A stretch of DNA of 64,000 nucleotides from Corallococcus silvisoli (GCF_009909145.1 NZ_JAAAPJ010000023.1:62001-126000); one strand, 5' to 3'. Numbered from the stretch's first letter, positions 24,702 to 34,162 are shown. The notes: generated from the sequence alone by a model not told the origin. Made by a program: numbers and translations.

Positions 24702-25331
24702 TCAGCGCTGGCGGCGGCGGCGCGCGGCCAGGGGAAGCGCCATCAGCGCGAGCGCCCAGACCGGAGCGCTGCTCGCGGCGGTGCAGCCCCCACCCCCCTC
24801 GCCTTCGCCGCCAGGGACGGGATCCACGACAGGTGAACCGTTGCCCACCTTGACGCTCAGCTTGGTGGACGCGGCGCGGTCCCCGTCACTTCCCTGGTCC
24901 GCGTTGGTGGAGTTGCCGGCGCCGAACACCGTGAGCGTGACGTCGGTGGAGGGCGCGACGAGGGAGAAGTTGAACCGCAGCTCCGTGCCAGTGAAGGCCT
25001 GGGGCGCCGTATGGGTCAGCTCGTTGCCCAGCTTCTTCATTCCGGTGCCGGCCTGGAGGTTGGCCGCCGTGCTGTCCACGGCGATGCCCACCCCACCCGT
25101 CTTCGCGGCCCCACCCCGGATGATGAAGGTGTACTGGCCGGTGGCCCCCGGCTCCAGCGCCGTGGGCCCCTCCAGCACGACGGTGGGCATTTCCCCGCCC
25201 TTGTGACACGTGCTGCAGGTCACCCCGTCCTTGCCCGACTGGCCGGTGATGCCCGTGCTGGTGGCGAAGGCGGGAGCCGCCCCCAGCAGCGCGACGACAA
25301 ACACGCCGGTGCCGCGGAGCGGATGACGCAT
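24702..25331 (-). CDS. One-haem exported protein with MYXO-CTERM-type tail
   Basis: 209 residues from the ATG at 25331, with GGAA upstream; an ATG 15 nt earlier is also possible. A signal peptide (VFVVALLGAAPAFA) is followed by one c-type haem motif, CSTCH, then a beta-sandwich-like domain (ALEPGATGQYTFIIRGG, FTGTELRFNFSLVAPS). The end is GGGGCTAASSAPVW, a hydrophobic helix (ALALMALPLAA) and RRRRQR: the Gly-Cys/helix/Arg pattern of the MYXO-CTERM sorting tag, which in myxobacteria leads to cleavage, Cys lipidation and surface display. It lies 31 nt after the Fur-controlled lipoprotein gene and is most likely in its operon. Confidence 0.85.
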   Translation of the reverse strand: MRHPLRGTGVFVVALLGAAPAFATSTGITGQSGKDGVTCSTCHKGGEMPTVVLEGPTALEPGATGQYTFIIRGGAAKTGGVGIAVDSTAANLQAGTGMKKLGNELTHTAPQAFTGTELRFNFSLVAPSTDVTLTVFGAGNSTNADQGSDGDRAASTKLSVKVGNGSPVVDPVPGGEGEGGGGCTAASSAPVWALALMALPLAARRRRQR

Positions 25332-25362
25332 CTGATTTCCGTGCATGGTCTGGAGCCTGGCG

Positions 25363-26580
25363 CTAGCGCAGCTGGAGGAAGGAGAAGGACAGCCCCTGCG
25401 TCGTCACCGTGGGCTTGCCGCTGTCGCCCAGCACGTGGAGCGTCGTGGACGCCGCGCCCGCGCCGAACTCCGTGTAGAGCGTCTGGTTTTGCGACTCGAA
25501 GAGGAAGACGCTGCCGGAGGTGGACGGGAAGTCGCTCCTGCGCGTCGCCTTCAGCGTGTCGAGCTTCAGCTCCCACCACTGCCAGCCGGTGCCGCTCGCC
25601 ACCGTGCGAGGATGGGTGCCCTCCGCCACGGGCGCGAGGCTCTCGTCGAGCACGCGCACGTACGCGGTCCCCTGCGCGCCCGGAATGAGGGCCCCCGCGG
25701 TGCCGCCGCCCACCAGCGCGTCCAGCGACTGGTAGAAGCTCGGGTCGAAGGTGTGCGTCTGGGGGTCGTACCGCAGCAGGCAGGGCTCCGGCGCGTCCTG
25801 GCCCACCACCCGGCGCACCGCCGCGCCGTAGGCCTCCGTCGCGACGTAGACCTTGCCATCCAAGCCCAGGGCGGCGTCGTGCGTGTAGCCGCACCGGTCA
25901 TCCGTCGCGAAGGTGGCCGCGTCCGTCGCCGTGTTGATGGCGACCACGCCCGCCCGCTTCGTGACGTTGACGCCCGTCACCGGACGCCAGCCCACCGGCA
26001 TGAGGATCTGCCCACCGGTCCGCACGACGGCCCCGGAGAACGCCATGATCGTGCTCGGGATGACGAGCGAGTCCAGCGGAATGGAGCCCGTGACCGTCAT
26101 CGCCGAGGGGTTCCAGATGACGACCTGCGCGGTGGCGCCGTCGAAGAAGTAGGCCTTGGTGTCCGAGACGAACTGGAAGTTGGCCTGGTACTCGCCCAGC
26201 GACGTCACACCCTGGCTGGAGAAGCTCACGGTGCCCGCGGCCTCCAGGGCGCCGCGGCTGTTGAGCGTGTAGCGCGTCACCGTGGCGCTCTCGTCGCTCA
26301 CCACGTAGACCGAGCCGGACTTGGGAATGCCCACGCCGAGCGCCCGGCCGGACACCTTGATGGCGCCGTCCAGCGACAACGACGCGGCCTGCTCGGCCTT
26401 CGCCGTCACCACGACGTAGCTCTCCACGGGGTCCGCCACGAGCAACTGCGTGGTGATGGCATACAGCGGGCCTTCATTCTCGGTTCCTTCCTCTCCCGAG
26501 TCGCCGCATCCCACGAACAGGGACAGGGCGAGCGCCGCGGTGGAGAGTGGGAGGGAACGCAAGGCAAACGAATGCTTCAT
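25363..26580 (-). CDS. Iron-regulated lipoprotein, beta-propeller-like (MxcI/DUF4374-like)
   Basis: 405 residues from the ATG at 26580; the frame is open much further upstream, but that part overlaps the Fur box and lacks coding character. Lipobox: LSLFVGC. The mature protein is beta-rich with repeating blade-like units (GSVYVVSDESATVTRYTLNS, AALGLDGKVYVATEAYG), suggesting a propeller. It reminds me of the DUF4374 or MxcI-type lipoproteins found beside siderophore uptake genes, but I cannot verify this. The Fur-type box upstream supports expression under iron limitation. It is followed closely by the MYXO-CTERM haem protein gene. Confidence 0.75.
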   Translation of the reverse strand: MKHSFALRSLPLSTAALALSLFVGCGDSGEEGTENEGPLYAITTQLLVADPVESYVVVTAKAEQAASLSLDGAIKVSGRALGVGIPKSGSVYVVSDESATVTRYTLNSRGALEAAGTVSFSSQGVTSLGEYQANFQFVSDTKAYFFDGATAQVVIWNPSAMTVTGSIPLDSLVIPSTIMAFSGAVVRTGGQILMPVGWRPVTGVNVTKRAGVVAINTATDAATFATDDRCGYTHDAALGLDGKVYVATEAYGAAVRRVVGQDAPEPCLLRYDPQTHTFDPSFYQSLDALVGGGTAGALIPGAQGTAYVRVLDESLAPVAEGTHPRTVASGTGWQWWELKLDTLKATRRSDFPSTSGSVFLFESQNQTLYTEFGAGAASTTLHVLGDSGKPTVTTQGLSFSFLQLR

Positions 26581-26653
26581 CGGCGATGTCCTCTTGGAAC
26601 GGGGGGATGGAATGCGCGGCGCTTCACCCGGGACGGGGACCCGGAAATGAAGA

Positions 26654-26668
26654 TGATACGCATTCTCA
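26654..26668 (-). promoter_or_regulatory. Fur-type iron box
   Basis: On the minus strand this reads TGAGAATGCGTATCA and matches the 7-1-7 Fur consensus TGATAAT-N-ATTATCA at 11 of 14 positions. The flanks (GAAAA before, TCTTCATT after) make the site strikingly AT-rich in GC-rich DNA. It lies about 75-90 nt upstream of the lipoprotein start, a normal operator position. Iron-loaded Fur would repress the lipoprotein and MYXO-CTERM genes. Confidence 0.75.
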
Positions 26669-26839
26669 TTTTCAACCCAATAAGGACGCAGACACGAGAT
26701 GTCAAGAAAGGGATGCGTTCCCGCCGAATCCGGACAACCTGGGGTTACCCTGGACCCTGGCCGGGGCCCAAGGCCGGGGGCTCCGGACCTGGGCATGCGC
26801 CTGTGCCTGCGCGGGGACGCCAGACGGCCTCCCCGAGGG

Positions 26840-27766
26840 TCAAGGCTCGAGCACGTCCGCGATCCAACTCTGGAACGAGGCGACCCGGGTATACACCCCG
26901 TGGAAATCCGGACGGGCACAGCCCTTGCCGAAGCTGGTGATGCCCACCTGAACCACCTGACCATCGGGCTGAGCCATCAGCAGGGGGCCACCGCTGTCCC
27001 CCTGGCAGGCGTCCTTACCGGGTTCGATGCAGCAGAGCATGCTGTCGAGGATGGGATACACATTCACGTACCGTGCCGAGCATTCGGCCTGGTTCGCGAC
27101 GGGCAGGGTCACCTCCCGCAGGAGGAGGGACGTCGAGCCTCCTTCACGCGTGGCCCCCCAACCAATGGCCGTGACGGGCCGGCCCTCGGGAACCACCGTG
27201 GCCGCCGTGGCGAGTTTCACGGGTGCGAAGTCCCTCACGGGCTCCGCCAGCCGAAGGATCGCGATGTCGTTCTGGAAAGCGCCCTCGCCGGACCTGGGAT
27301 GCGCGATCACGGAAACAATCGGAATCATCCTCCCTTTCTCCGTTCTCAGATTGTGTCGGCCGACAATCGCGAAGGAGCCGGTGGACACGTTGCAATGCGC
27401 GGCGGTCAGCACCGCGTCCTGTGAAATCAGTGAGCCCGCGCAATACTGGGTCAGCGTTCCTTCAGGGTTGCGGTAGGCCAGGGCCACGGCGAATGGCCAT
27501 TTGCCTTGAGTCGATACAGTGCCTCCGACGATGGGCTGGAGAGTACGGTACTGAGGGGAAACCGCACGCATGCTACGGCCGACCGGCAGTGCTTCTGGGG
27601 CCTTGAAGACGACCGCGGAGCTGGAGACTCCGGTCGACGCATCCTGTCTCGCGGCCCCGCCCTGCTTCTTCGAGACAGTGGGTGAAGACGTAGCGCTGAC
27701 CGCGGTATGGGCAATCACCAGCACCAAGGTCAGAGCCAGGGAAGCTCCAAGTGTCATGAACCTCAT
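26840..27766 (-). CDS. Secreted trypsin-like serine protease (S1 family)
   Basis: 308 residues with a signal peptide (ASLALTLVLVIAHTAVSA), a pro-region of about 55 residues and the activation-type site PIVGGTVSTQGKWPF. The triad is complete: His in LTAAHC, Asp in FQNDIAILRL and Ser in ACQGDSGGPLLM. Six residues before that Ser is an Asp (KDACQGDSGG), which predicts trypsin-like cleavage after Arg or Lys. The unusual pair CC in DSMLCCIEPG adds a free cysteine. The start has a good GAGGAG Shine-Dalgarno. It is next to, and codirectional with, the M6-type protease gene, 51 nt downstream of its neighbour's end. Predation or nutrient scavenging is the usual role of such enzymes in myxobacteria. 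Confidence 0.92.
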   Translation of the reverse strand: MRFMTLGASLALTLVLVIAHTAVSATSSPTVSKKQGGAARQDASTGVSSSAVVFKAPEALPVGRSMRAVSPQYRTLQPIVGGTVSTQGKWPFAVALAYRNPEGTLTQYCAGSLISQDAVLTAAHCNVSTGSFAIVGRHNLRTEKGRMIPIVSVIAHPRSGEGAFQNDIAILRLAEPVRDFAPVKLATAATVVPEGRPVTAIGWGATREGGSTSLLLREVTLPVANQAECSARYVNVYPILDSMLCCIEPGKDACQGDSGGPLLMAQPDGQVVQVGITSFGKGCARPDFHGVYTRVASFQSWIADVLEP

Positions 27767-27817
27767 GAGGTGTTCTCCTCTTCGACGTGTGAAAACAATC
27801 TGAATGGGGAGCCGAGC

Positions 27818-29398
27818 TCACGGATGGGGCAGCCTGCTCGTCCTGGATGACACCTGGCCACCGGAGGAACAATCCGCGCCTCGGACGATCCGCACGCGCA
27901 TCACAGCGCCTGGATCCGAAATATCGCAGATCCCCAGTCTGCCCATGGCGGCTGGGCGTGTCGTCGCATCAAACTGACGTGCACCCGCGCTTCCAGGAAA
28001 GAGATCGCCTCGCCGGGCCGTGGACCCTCGCTCGTCCAGCCACTCGGAGCCATCCGCCTCCACCAGATCCACGCCCTTGGAGCCAGGACGAACATTCACT
28101 TGGTTGAGCTTCCACCCGGCTTCAAGGGCGGGGGGCTTCACATGCCAGACCTGGAGCCCTGAGATGGGCAGGTCTCGGTCGAACCCCTGCTGCTGGGAGT
28201 TGACGACAATGTAATAGCCCGCCTTGTCACCAGGGGCTGCAACCGCATAGGCCACGCGGTGGCGCTCGACATCCGGGAGCAGGATGGACTGTTCGGCCAC
28301 TGAGACCCATTGCAGGTCCAGCCAGCCCATATATGCCTTGGCCCAGGGTGACAGGTGAACAGGGCGCTGTGGTGATTCCCAGTCCGCGCCCCAATTTCCG
28401 GCAGCCATCAAGCACCAGGTGCCCAGTCCAGCCCAGCCGTTCGTGGCTCCATCCGTGTCATACAAGTCGGGAAGCGTGAAGGCGTGCCCCAATTCATGCG
28501 CGAAGACACCGATCTGGATCATCGTGCGACCATCACAGGCAAGGCTCGGCAGTATCACGTAGTCATCGACCAGGATGTTCCCATCTCCGCCGCGGCGTGG
28601 CACGGAAGTGTCATAGGGAGCACCGCCTTCATAACTGCTCAAATTGAAGTGATGGGACCAGAGATTGAGGTTCGACCCGTTGCACTCCCCGCCTGTCTCC
28701 GGATGCTGGATGACCACGAAATCGACGAATCCATCGTCATCTCCGGAATCGGGCAGGCCGTCGGGCCCATCATTGTCATACTGGCGCCAGTCGACCTCGG
28801 AATGAAGCGCAAGCACCTCCTTGATCAGCTCCGGGACCCGGTCCCTGACGCAGCGCCCGTTGCATGTCACTGAAACATCACCCTCTGCGATCGAGGATCC
28901 TTCGTACCAGGCATCCTCACGCGACACGGTCTTCCACTCCCCGACATCACCGGTCAGGGTGAGGGCGCCATAGGAAACCTCGCGGTAGTAGTCCGTCAGT
29001 GTGCCTGTGGGCCACAAGCCAAAGAGCTGCTGTTGAAGCGCCTGCTGTGGGTAGGGAGGAGGTCCCGAGTTCTGGAACAGGAGGGGAAGAACCAGGATGC
29101 GACGTGTGCCATCCACCTGAATCGGCTGCAATGGCATGCCGAGTTCCGTGAGATACTTCTCGGGCGGCGCCGTGGTCTGGTAGCGCGCGACAGACTCCTG
29201 GCGCAGGCGCTGGACATGGCGCACCAGCGGCTTGAACGCGTGTTTGAACGCGGATCCTCTCTCGTCCCAACGCTGGGGCGCCAAGGAGGTTCCATCTCCG
29301 GGAGGAGCTGTCTGCCCGAATGCCGACGAGGCGAGGCAAAGCGCGACGAAAAGAACTGCCGCGGGAGCGCACATCCAGCCTTGGGTTCGTGGGTTCAT
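27818..29398 (-). CDS. Secreted M6-type (immune inhibitor A-like) zinc metalloprotease
   Basis: 526 residues from the ATG at 29398 (MNPRTQGW), preceded by GAAGAGG. A signal peptide ends near ASSAFGQTAPP. The domain reads LVLPLLFQNSG-like at the start (RRILVLPLLFQNSG), then a calcium-type patch (DNDGPDGLPDSGDDDGFVD), and the zinc site HELGHAFTLPDLYD around residue 300, matching M6 peptidases. There is no obvious C-terminal binding domain. It lies just upstream of the trypsin-like gene and may be cotranscribed with it, giving a two-protease secreted set. Confidence 0.88.
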   Translation of the reverse strand: MNPRTQGWMCAPAAVLFVALCLASSAFGQTAPPGDGTSLAPQRWDERGSAFKHAFKPLVRHVQRLRQESVARYQTTAPPEKYLTELGMPLQPIQVDGTRRILVLPLLFQNSGPPPYPQQALQQQLFGLWPTGTLTDYYREVSYGALTLTGDVGEWKTVSREDAWYEGSSIAEGDVSVTCNGRCVRDRVPELIKEVLALHSEVDWRQYDNDGPDGLPDSGDDDGFVDFVVIQHPETGGECNGSNLNLWSHHFNLSSYEGGAPYDTSVPRRGGDGNILVDDYVILPSLACDGRTMIQIGVFAHELGHAFTLPDLYDTDGATNGWAGLGTWCLMAAGNWGADWESPQRPVHLSPWAKAYMGWLDLQWVSVAEQSILLPDVERHRVAYAVAAPGDKAGYYIVVNSQQQGFDRDLPISGLQVWHVKPPALEAGWKLNQVNVRPGSKGVDLVEADGSEWLDERGSTARRGDLFPGSAGARQFDATTRPAAMGRLGICDISDPGAVMRVRIVRGADCSSGGQVSSRTSRLPHP

Positions 29399-29639
29399 GG
29401 CCTCTTCGCGCCAAGCAGGTTCGTACCGCCGGGCCTGAGCCATTGCGCGCGCCGTGCCATCCCCAAACCTGGCGCGGGCGGAGCCGCGTCACCTGATTGG
29501 CACCTGCACTTGTCCATTCGGGATGAATGGCGGGCCCCGCGCTGTCCTATCGTCTGGACAATCCAGGCAGCTCCAGCGAGCCGGAGGAGGCGGCCGCCCA
29601 GTTGCATCTCCGCGAGGCATTGACGGACACTCCCACCCA

Positions 29640-32600
29640 ATGCCGGGAACCTCGTCCGCGCAACCCAGCTCCCAGAATCTGGACTCCATTGAGGCAGGCA
29701 GCCTGGTGGATGGCTTCCGCATTCTCCGCCTCCTCGCGGAGGGGGCGATGGGAGAGGTCTTCCTTGCCCAGGATCTAGAGCTGGGACGAAGGGTCGCGCT
29801 CAAGTTCCTCAAGGTCGAGCTGCTGGGGGACGACCACGCCGAAAGGCTCGTCGAGGAAGCCCGCACCACGGCACGCTTCAGCCATCCCAACATCATCACG
29901 GTGCACACCGTGAGCCGCTATCGTGGCCGGCCCTACCTCGCCCTCGAATACGTGGAGGGCGAGTCTCTTCGCGAGCGACTCACCCGCCAGCGGCCCGGAC
30001 TCGACGAATCCTTGCGCATCTGCCGCGCTGTCGCCGAGGCCGTCACCGAGGCGCATCGCAATGGCGTCATCCATGCGGACCTCAAGCCGGAGAACATCCT
30101 CATCCCCAGGGATGGACGGGTGCGGGTGCTGGACTTCGGTCTGGCCCGCCACGCGGGTGGAGCGACCGGCGCGGCCTCTGGAACCCCCGCGTACATGGCA
30201 CCGGAGCGTTGGCTCGCGACCGCGCCCTCCCCTGCCATGGACGTGTGGTCGCTGGGCATCATCGCGTGGGAACTGCTCGAGGGCCGCAGGCCGCTGGATG
30301 ATGCGCAGCTCGCGGCCTTCGCATTCAACCCGCGACCCCTGCCCCCGTCGCCTAGCATCCAGGGGTTGCCAGGGGGGGCATTGCTGGAGGCATGCCTCGC
30401 GCTCGAGCCCGAGCGGCGCCCCGCAGCCATGGAGGTGGCCCGAGCGCTCGCGGAGACCCTCAGCCCCGAACCGCTCCGCTCCACGGCGGAGCGCGTGCCC
30501 TTTCGAGGACTGCGCTCGTTCACCGAGGCGGACACGGAGGACTATTTCGGCCGCGAGGCGGAGCTGGACGGCTTCGTCGAGCGCTTGAGACACGAGCCGC
30601 TGGTGCCCCTGGTGGGGCCTTCCGGGATTGGGAAGAGTTCCTTCCTCCACGCGGGAGTGTTCACGCGGTTGCGGAGGATGGACCGCTGGACGGTGCTCCA
30701 TGCGAGGCCGGGCCCCAGGCCCTTGATCCGGCTCGCCGCGGCGCTCGTCACCGGACTCGGAGGCGAACCTCCCGTCGGCATCCTCGCGGAGTCGTTCTCC
30801 CGCAAGCCCGGAGAGGTGGTGCGCCTGTTGCGCAGGCACCGCGATGTGGCCGGCGGCCCGGTGTTGCTCGCTCTGGACGCGTTCGAGGAGGTCTTCACCC
30901 TCGCCTCGCCCTTGGAGGTGCGTCAGTTCGCCGCGTGTCTGGCCGCGGCGGCGGCCGTGGATGACCCGTGGCGCATCGTCCTGGCGATGCGGGACGACTA
31001 CCTGGGGTCGTTCTGCCAGTTGGAGGCCCTGCGCCCGTTCCTGGGAGCGGCGTTCGTCTTGGGGCAGCTGCCCCCCTCCGCGCTCCAGGAAGCCATCACC
31101 GGCCCCCTGCGGCGGGTGGGGCACGCCGTGGACAGCCCCTCGCTGATCTCGCGGTTGGTCGAGGACGTCCAGGCCCAGACAGCGGGCCTGCCCTTGTTGC
31201 AGTTCGCGTGCATGGCGCTCTGGGAGCGCCGGGACGTGGAGGCGCGCAGGTTGCTCACCTCCGTCTACGTGGAGCTGGGTGGCGTAGGCGGGGCCATCGC
31301 CTCCCATGCCCAGACGCTGCTCCATCAGCTCCCCTCGGACGACGTGCGCGTGGCGCGTGCACTGTTGCTGCGTCTCGTCACCGCGGAGGGGACGCGGCAG
31401 CCGAGGAGCCGAGCCGAGCTGCTGGAGGACCTGGGCGCCACGGCTCCAGACGTGCTGGAGAAGCTCCAGTCCAACCGGCTGGTCGTCACGACGCGAGATC
31501 CGCAGACGGATGAACCGCTGGTGGAGCTGGCGCACGAATCGCTCGCGGTGGTCTGGCCGACCCTTGCCCGCTGGCTGGAAGAAACCCGCGAAGAGCGGCT
31601 GCTGGCCCAGCAGATCGAAACCGCCGCCCAGTTGTGGGAACAGCGCGGACGCCACGACGACGAGACGTGGTCGGATGAGTCTCTTCGACAGACACTCCAC
31701 AGAGGAGCGCAATGGCAGGCGTCGCTGCCCGTCCGTTCACGCGAGTTCCTGGAGACGGGGCGACGAAGGGCCCGCAATCGCTCGCGCCGCAGACGCCACC
31801 TGGTTGGAGGCTTCATCGCCCTGTTGGCCGTGGTGACGGTCGCCGCGATCCTGGCGGCGCTGGCCTTCCGGGAGAAGCAGCTCGAAGCCATCCGCCAACA
31901 GGACATCATCCGGCTGGCGGCGGCGGACATCGGCGTCTTCGACCTCGTGCTGGAACCGATGGACTTCGATGCTTCGACGCAGCGCTGGACGAAGGCAACC
32001 CTGCTCATGCCCCTGGACTGGGAGTTGACTCCCGCGCAAGCGGACCCGCGTGCGGAGACAGCCCAGCCGTACCTCCCCCCAGACCTCCGACGAAGCCACC
32101 TCCAGCGTGAAGCAGGCGGAAGTCTGCACGAGCATGTCGAAGCCCCGTCTCGCGCCGCGTGGCTCATCGTGAAGCGGGGGGACTGTCCTCCCTCCCGGGT
32201 GCGGCTGGAGCACCTGCCAGGATACAAGGAGCGCGGGCGCGTGCCGCCACGGGAGCTCCGCCTTCCGGTCCCGACCTGCGCGGCCTCCCGGATGGCGATG
32301 CTGGTGGTTCCCGCTGGCCCCTACTGGCGTCCCGCCGACGAGGACCTGGGGGAGTCCGAGCAACGCGTCGGCGTCCCCCGCTTCTCCATGGACCGGACCG
32401 AGGTCACGAACGGCCAGTTCAGTCTCTTCGAGGAGCGAATCATGCCCTGGACCACGAACGCCCATGAGCCTCCGCCGAGACACCCTGCGTTCGCGCGTTC
32501 GCTGGAGTTGGCCAGCCCCGTTACCGGTATCGACGCCTTCACCGCGGAGGCCTTCTGCGAATATCTTGGCAAGTCGCTGCCCACGGCCGACGAGTGGCGA

Positions 32601-32996
32601 AAGGCCTTCCGTGGAGGCCTGACACTGGATGAGACGGGACGGTGGCCCAATCCAGCCCCGCGGCGAAACACCGTCTGGGCCGTGGAGAAACGCAACCCTC
32701 CCACGAATCTCCTGGGAAGGGACCCGTATCCCGGAATCGCACCAGTGGACTCCTTCCCCGAGGACAGCGGCCCCTATGGCCATCGGGACCTGGCGGGCAA
32801 TGTCGCGGAGTGGACCTCGACGACCAGCGTGCAGGGCGACTTCCGGAACCTGCGTCTTGTCCTGGGGGGAAGGTGGGATGCGCCAGTGACGGAGGGCCAC
32901 CACCAGATCGCCTGGAGCAACCATCTCCCCCCCAGGCGCTTCGACTTCGCAATCGGGCTGCGCTGCGTGGAGCGCACCGAAGCCGCGAGCCCCTGA
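29640..32996 (+). CDS. Ser/Thr kinase - STAND-like NTPase - TM - formylglycine-generating-enzyme-like fusion
   Basis: 1118 residues if the ATG at 29640 is used; upstream in-frame starts are possible. The kinase (about 20-280) has LAEGAMGEVFLAQD, the Lys of VALKFLK, DFGLARH and APERW; the catalytic loop reads HADLKPEN (His145-Asp147), lacking the usual Arg. A P-loop NTPase follows, with Walker A GPSGIGKSS (Lys332) and Walker B LLALDAFEEV, like the STAND/AAA_16 ATPases. One membrane helix lies near 721-745 (FIALLAVVTVAAILAALAF). The periplasmic C-terminus (about 885-1110) is a sulfatase-modifying-factor-like domain (FSMDRTEVTNGQFSLF, GNVAEWTSTTS, GLRCVE). It should sense or process something outside and signal inside. 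Similar fusions occur in myxobacteria. Confidence 0.9.
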   Translation: MPGTSSAQPSSQNLDSIEAGSLVDGFRILRLLAEGAMGEVFLAQDLELGRRVALKFLKVELLGDDHAERLVEEARTTARFSHPNIITVHTVSRYRGRPYLALEYVEGESLRERLTRQRPGLDESLRICRAVAEAVTEAHRNGVIHADLKPENILIPRDGRVRVLDFGLARHAGGATGAASGTPAYMAPERWLATAPSPAMDVWSLGIIAWELLEGRRPLDDAQLAAFAFNPRPLPPSPSIQGLPGGALLEACLALEPERRPAAMEVARALAETLSPEPLRSTAERVPFRGLRSFTEADTEDYFGREAELDGFVERLRHEPLVPLVGPSGIGKSSFLHAGVFTRLRRMDRWTVLHARPGPRPLIRLAAALVTGLGGEPPVGILAESFSRKPGEVVRLLRRHRDVAGGPVLLALDAFEEVFTLASPLEVRQFAACLAAAAAVDDPWRIVLAMRDDYLGSFCQLEALRPFLGAAFVLGQLPPSALQEAITGPLRRVGHAVDSPSLISRLVEDVQAQTAGLPLLQFACMALWERRDVEARRLLTSVYVELGGVGGAIASHAQTLLHQLPSDDVRVARALLLRLVTAEGTRQPRSRAELLEDLGATAPDVLEKLQSNRLVVTTRDPQTDEPLVELAHESLAVVWPTLARWLEETREERLLAQQIETAAQLWEQRGRHDDETWSDESLRQTLHRGAQWQASLPVRSREFLETGRRRARNRSRRRRHLVGGFIALLAVVTVAAILAALAFREKQLEAIRQQDIIRLAAADIGVFDLVLEPMDFDASTQRWTKATLLMPLDWELTPAQADPRAETAQPYLPPDLRRSHLQREAGGSLHEHVEAPSRAAWLIVKRGDCPPSRVRLEHLPGYKERGRVPPRELRLPVPTCAASRMAMLVVPAGPYWRPADEDLGESEQRVGVPRFSMDRTEVTNGQFSLFEERIMPWTTNAHEPPPRHPAFARSLELASPVTGIDAFTAEAFCEYLGKSLPTADEWRKAFRGGLTLDETGRWPNPAPRRNTVWAVEKRNPPTNLLGRDPYPGIAPVDSFPEDSGPYGHRDLAGNVAEWTSTTSVQGDFRNLRLVLGGRWDAPVTEGHHQIAWSNHLPPRRFDFAIGLRCVERTEAASP

Positions 32997-33008
32997 CGTG
33001 AGGCTCCG

Positions 33009-34061
33009 CTAGTTGCTGGCGCCCGTGCCCGTTCCCACTCCGGAACTCGAGCGCGGCTCGGCGACGATGCGAACGTTTTGACACAGGGTCAGTTGATCAA
33101 GCGCCATGAAGAGATCGCTCGAGAGTGCCTCCTCGAGCCCGGACGAGGCTGGCCCTGTTCGACCTTCTCTCCCTGTTCCATTGTTGTCCGGAACAGGCGC
33201 ACAGGCCGACAATGCCATGGGATATTCCTTGGCCACGACCGCCTTGACCGGTTCCGAACCATTTGCCTCTTCCTGGATGAGATCAAAATTCCTGGCGCTC
33301 AGCCGAGCTGAGATCCTTTCTCGGATCTTGTTCTTCGCCGCATCCGCAAGTTCCGAGTCCGCGATCACCCCAGACACGGCCCGCCACATTTGCTGCTTCT
33401 GGCGATAGCACACCATCAGCTTGCTCGCATTCATGAGGCGCGCTGTCCGCTCGGCCGCGAGGAGCTCGGCGGTGGGCCGCTTCTCTCGGCAGTCGACCAC
33501 GAGATCGACTCCTTCGAAGAGCGCGGCCAGCGCCGCCGACGTGATGGTGGCATACCCCCAATGGCGCTTCGCGGAGGTGTTCTCCACGGAGGACTGAATA
33601 CCGCCTGAGATCGCGGTCATCGCAACCGCGCTCAGTGCTGCGGCCCTCAGAACTCCAGATCCGACGGGGCAGCGCTCCGCGACATCGCGCGCGTCCTTGA
33701 TCTGACGCGCACATGAGACCGCGGCATCGCGCGTTTCTGGACCCGCGAGCGCGTTGGGGATGACGACATCCGCGTCATCGAAGTCCTTCAACAACCTGTC
33801 CCATCGCTTCTGCTCGAACTGGCGTTGAAACGCCGACTCCATCGACCCGCCCGTTTCCTCCGCGGAGGGGCGTTCATCCCGAATGACCGTCGGCTCCGAG
33901 TTCGTCGCCCGGCCCTCCGAACTCAAGGTCGTGTTCTTGGCTCCGGCGCACGAGACAAGCATCAGCGCCATGACCCACCATCCCGTCGTCACCACTCCGC
34001 GAAAATGCACAAAGCCCTCCCACTGACGCTCAAATGCGTCGTTCCAATCCAGATGTTTCAT
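33009..34061 (-). CDS. Hypothetical lipoprotein, helical
   Basis: 350 residues. A hydrophobic stretch ends in a lipobox (ALMLVSCAGA) about 40 residues from the chosen ATG; a start nearer the lipobox is possible. The mature part is mostly helical and charged, with a Gly/Ala-rich hydrophobic segment around 145-185 (AALSAVAMTAISGGIQ) that could cross or touch a membrane. I do not recognise a family. It converges with the kinase fusion gene with 12 nt between stops, and lies 101 nt after the caspase-like gene, so it may be the last gene of that operon. Confidence 0.7.
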   Translation of the reverse strand: MKHLDWNDAFERQWEGFVHFRGVVTTGWWVMALMLVSCAGAKNTTLSSEGRATNSEPTVIRDERPSAEETGGSMESAFQRQFEQKRWDRLLKDFDDADVVIPNALAGPETRDAAVSCARQIKDARDVAERCPVGSGVLRAAALSAVAMTAISGGIQSSVENTSAKRHWGYATITSAALAALFEGVDLVVDCREKRPTAELLAAERTARLMNASKLMVCYRQKQQMWRAVSGVIADSELADAAKNKIRERISARLSARNFDLIQEEANGSEPVKAVVAKEYPMALSACAPVPDNNGTGREGRTGPASSGLEEALSSDLFMALDQLTLCQNVRIVAEPRSSSGVGTGTGASN

Positions 34062-34162
34062 CGCCTGAACCCTGAGTGCCCGCGGGAGCCACGGCCACGG
34101 TCCGACTCCACGCGCATCAGCGTGAAGCGGACCGGGTCGCGACTTCCTTCACGCGGATGCGG

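Noticed and set aside
26581..26964. Long N-terminal extension of the Fur-controlled lipoprotein
   Set aside because: It crosses the Fur box and the end of the protease gene and has no coding pattern.
32985..33012. GAGCC/GGCTC repeat at the kinase-fusion gene end
   Set aside because: Five base pairs with a 10-nt loop overlapping the stop; not convincing.
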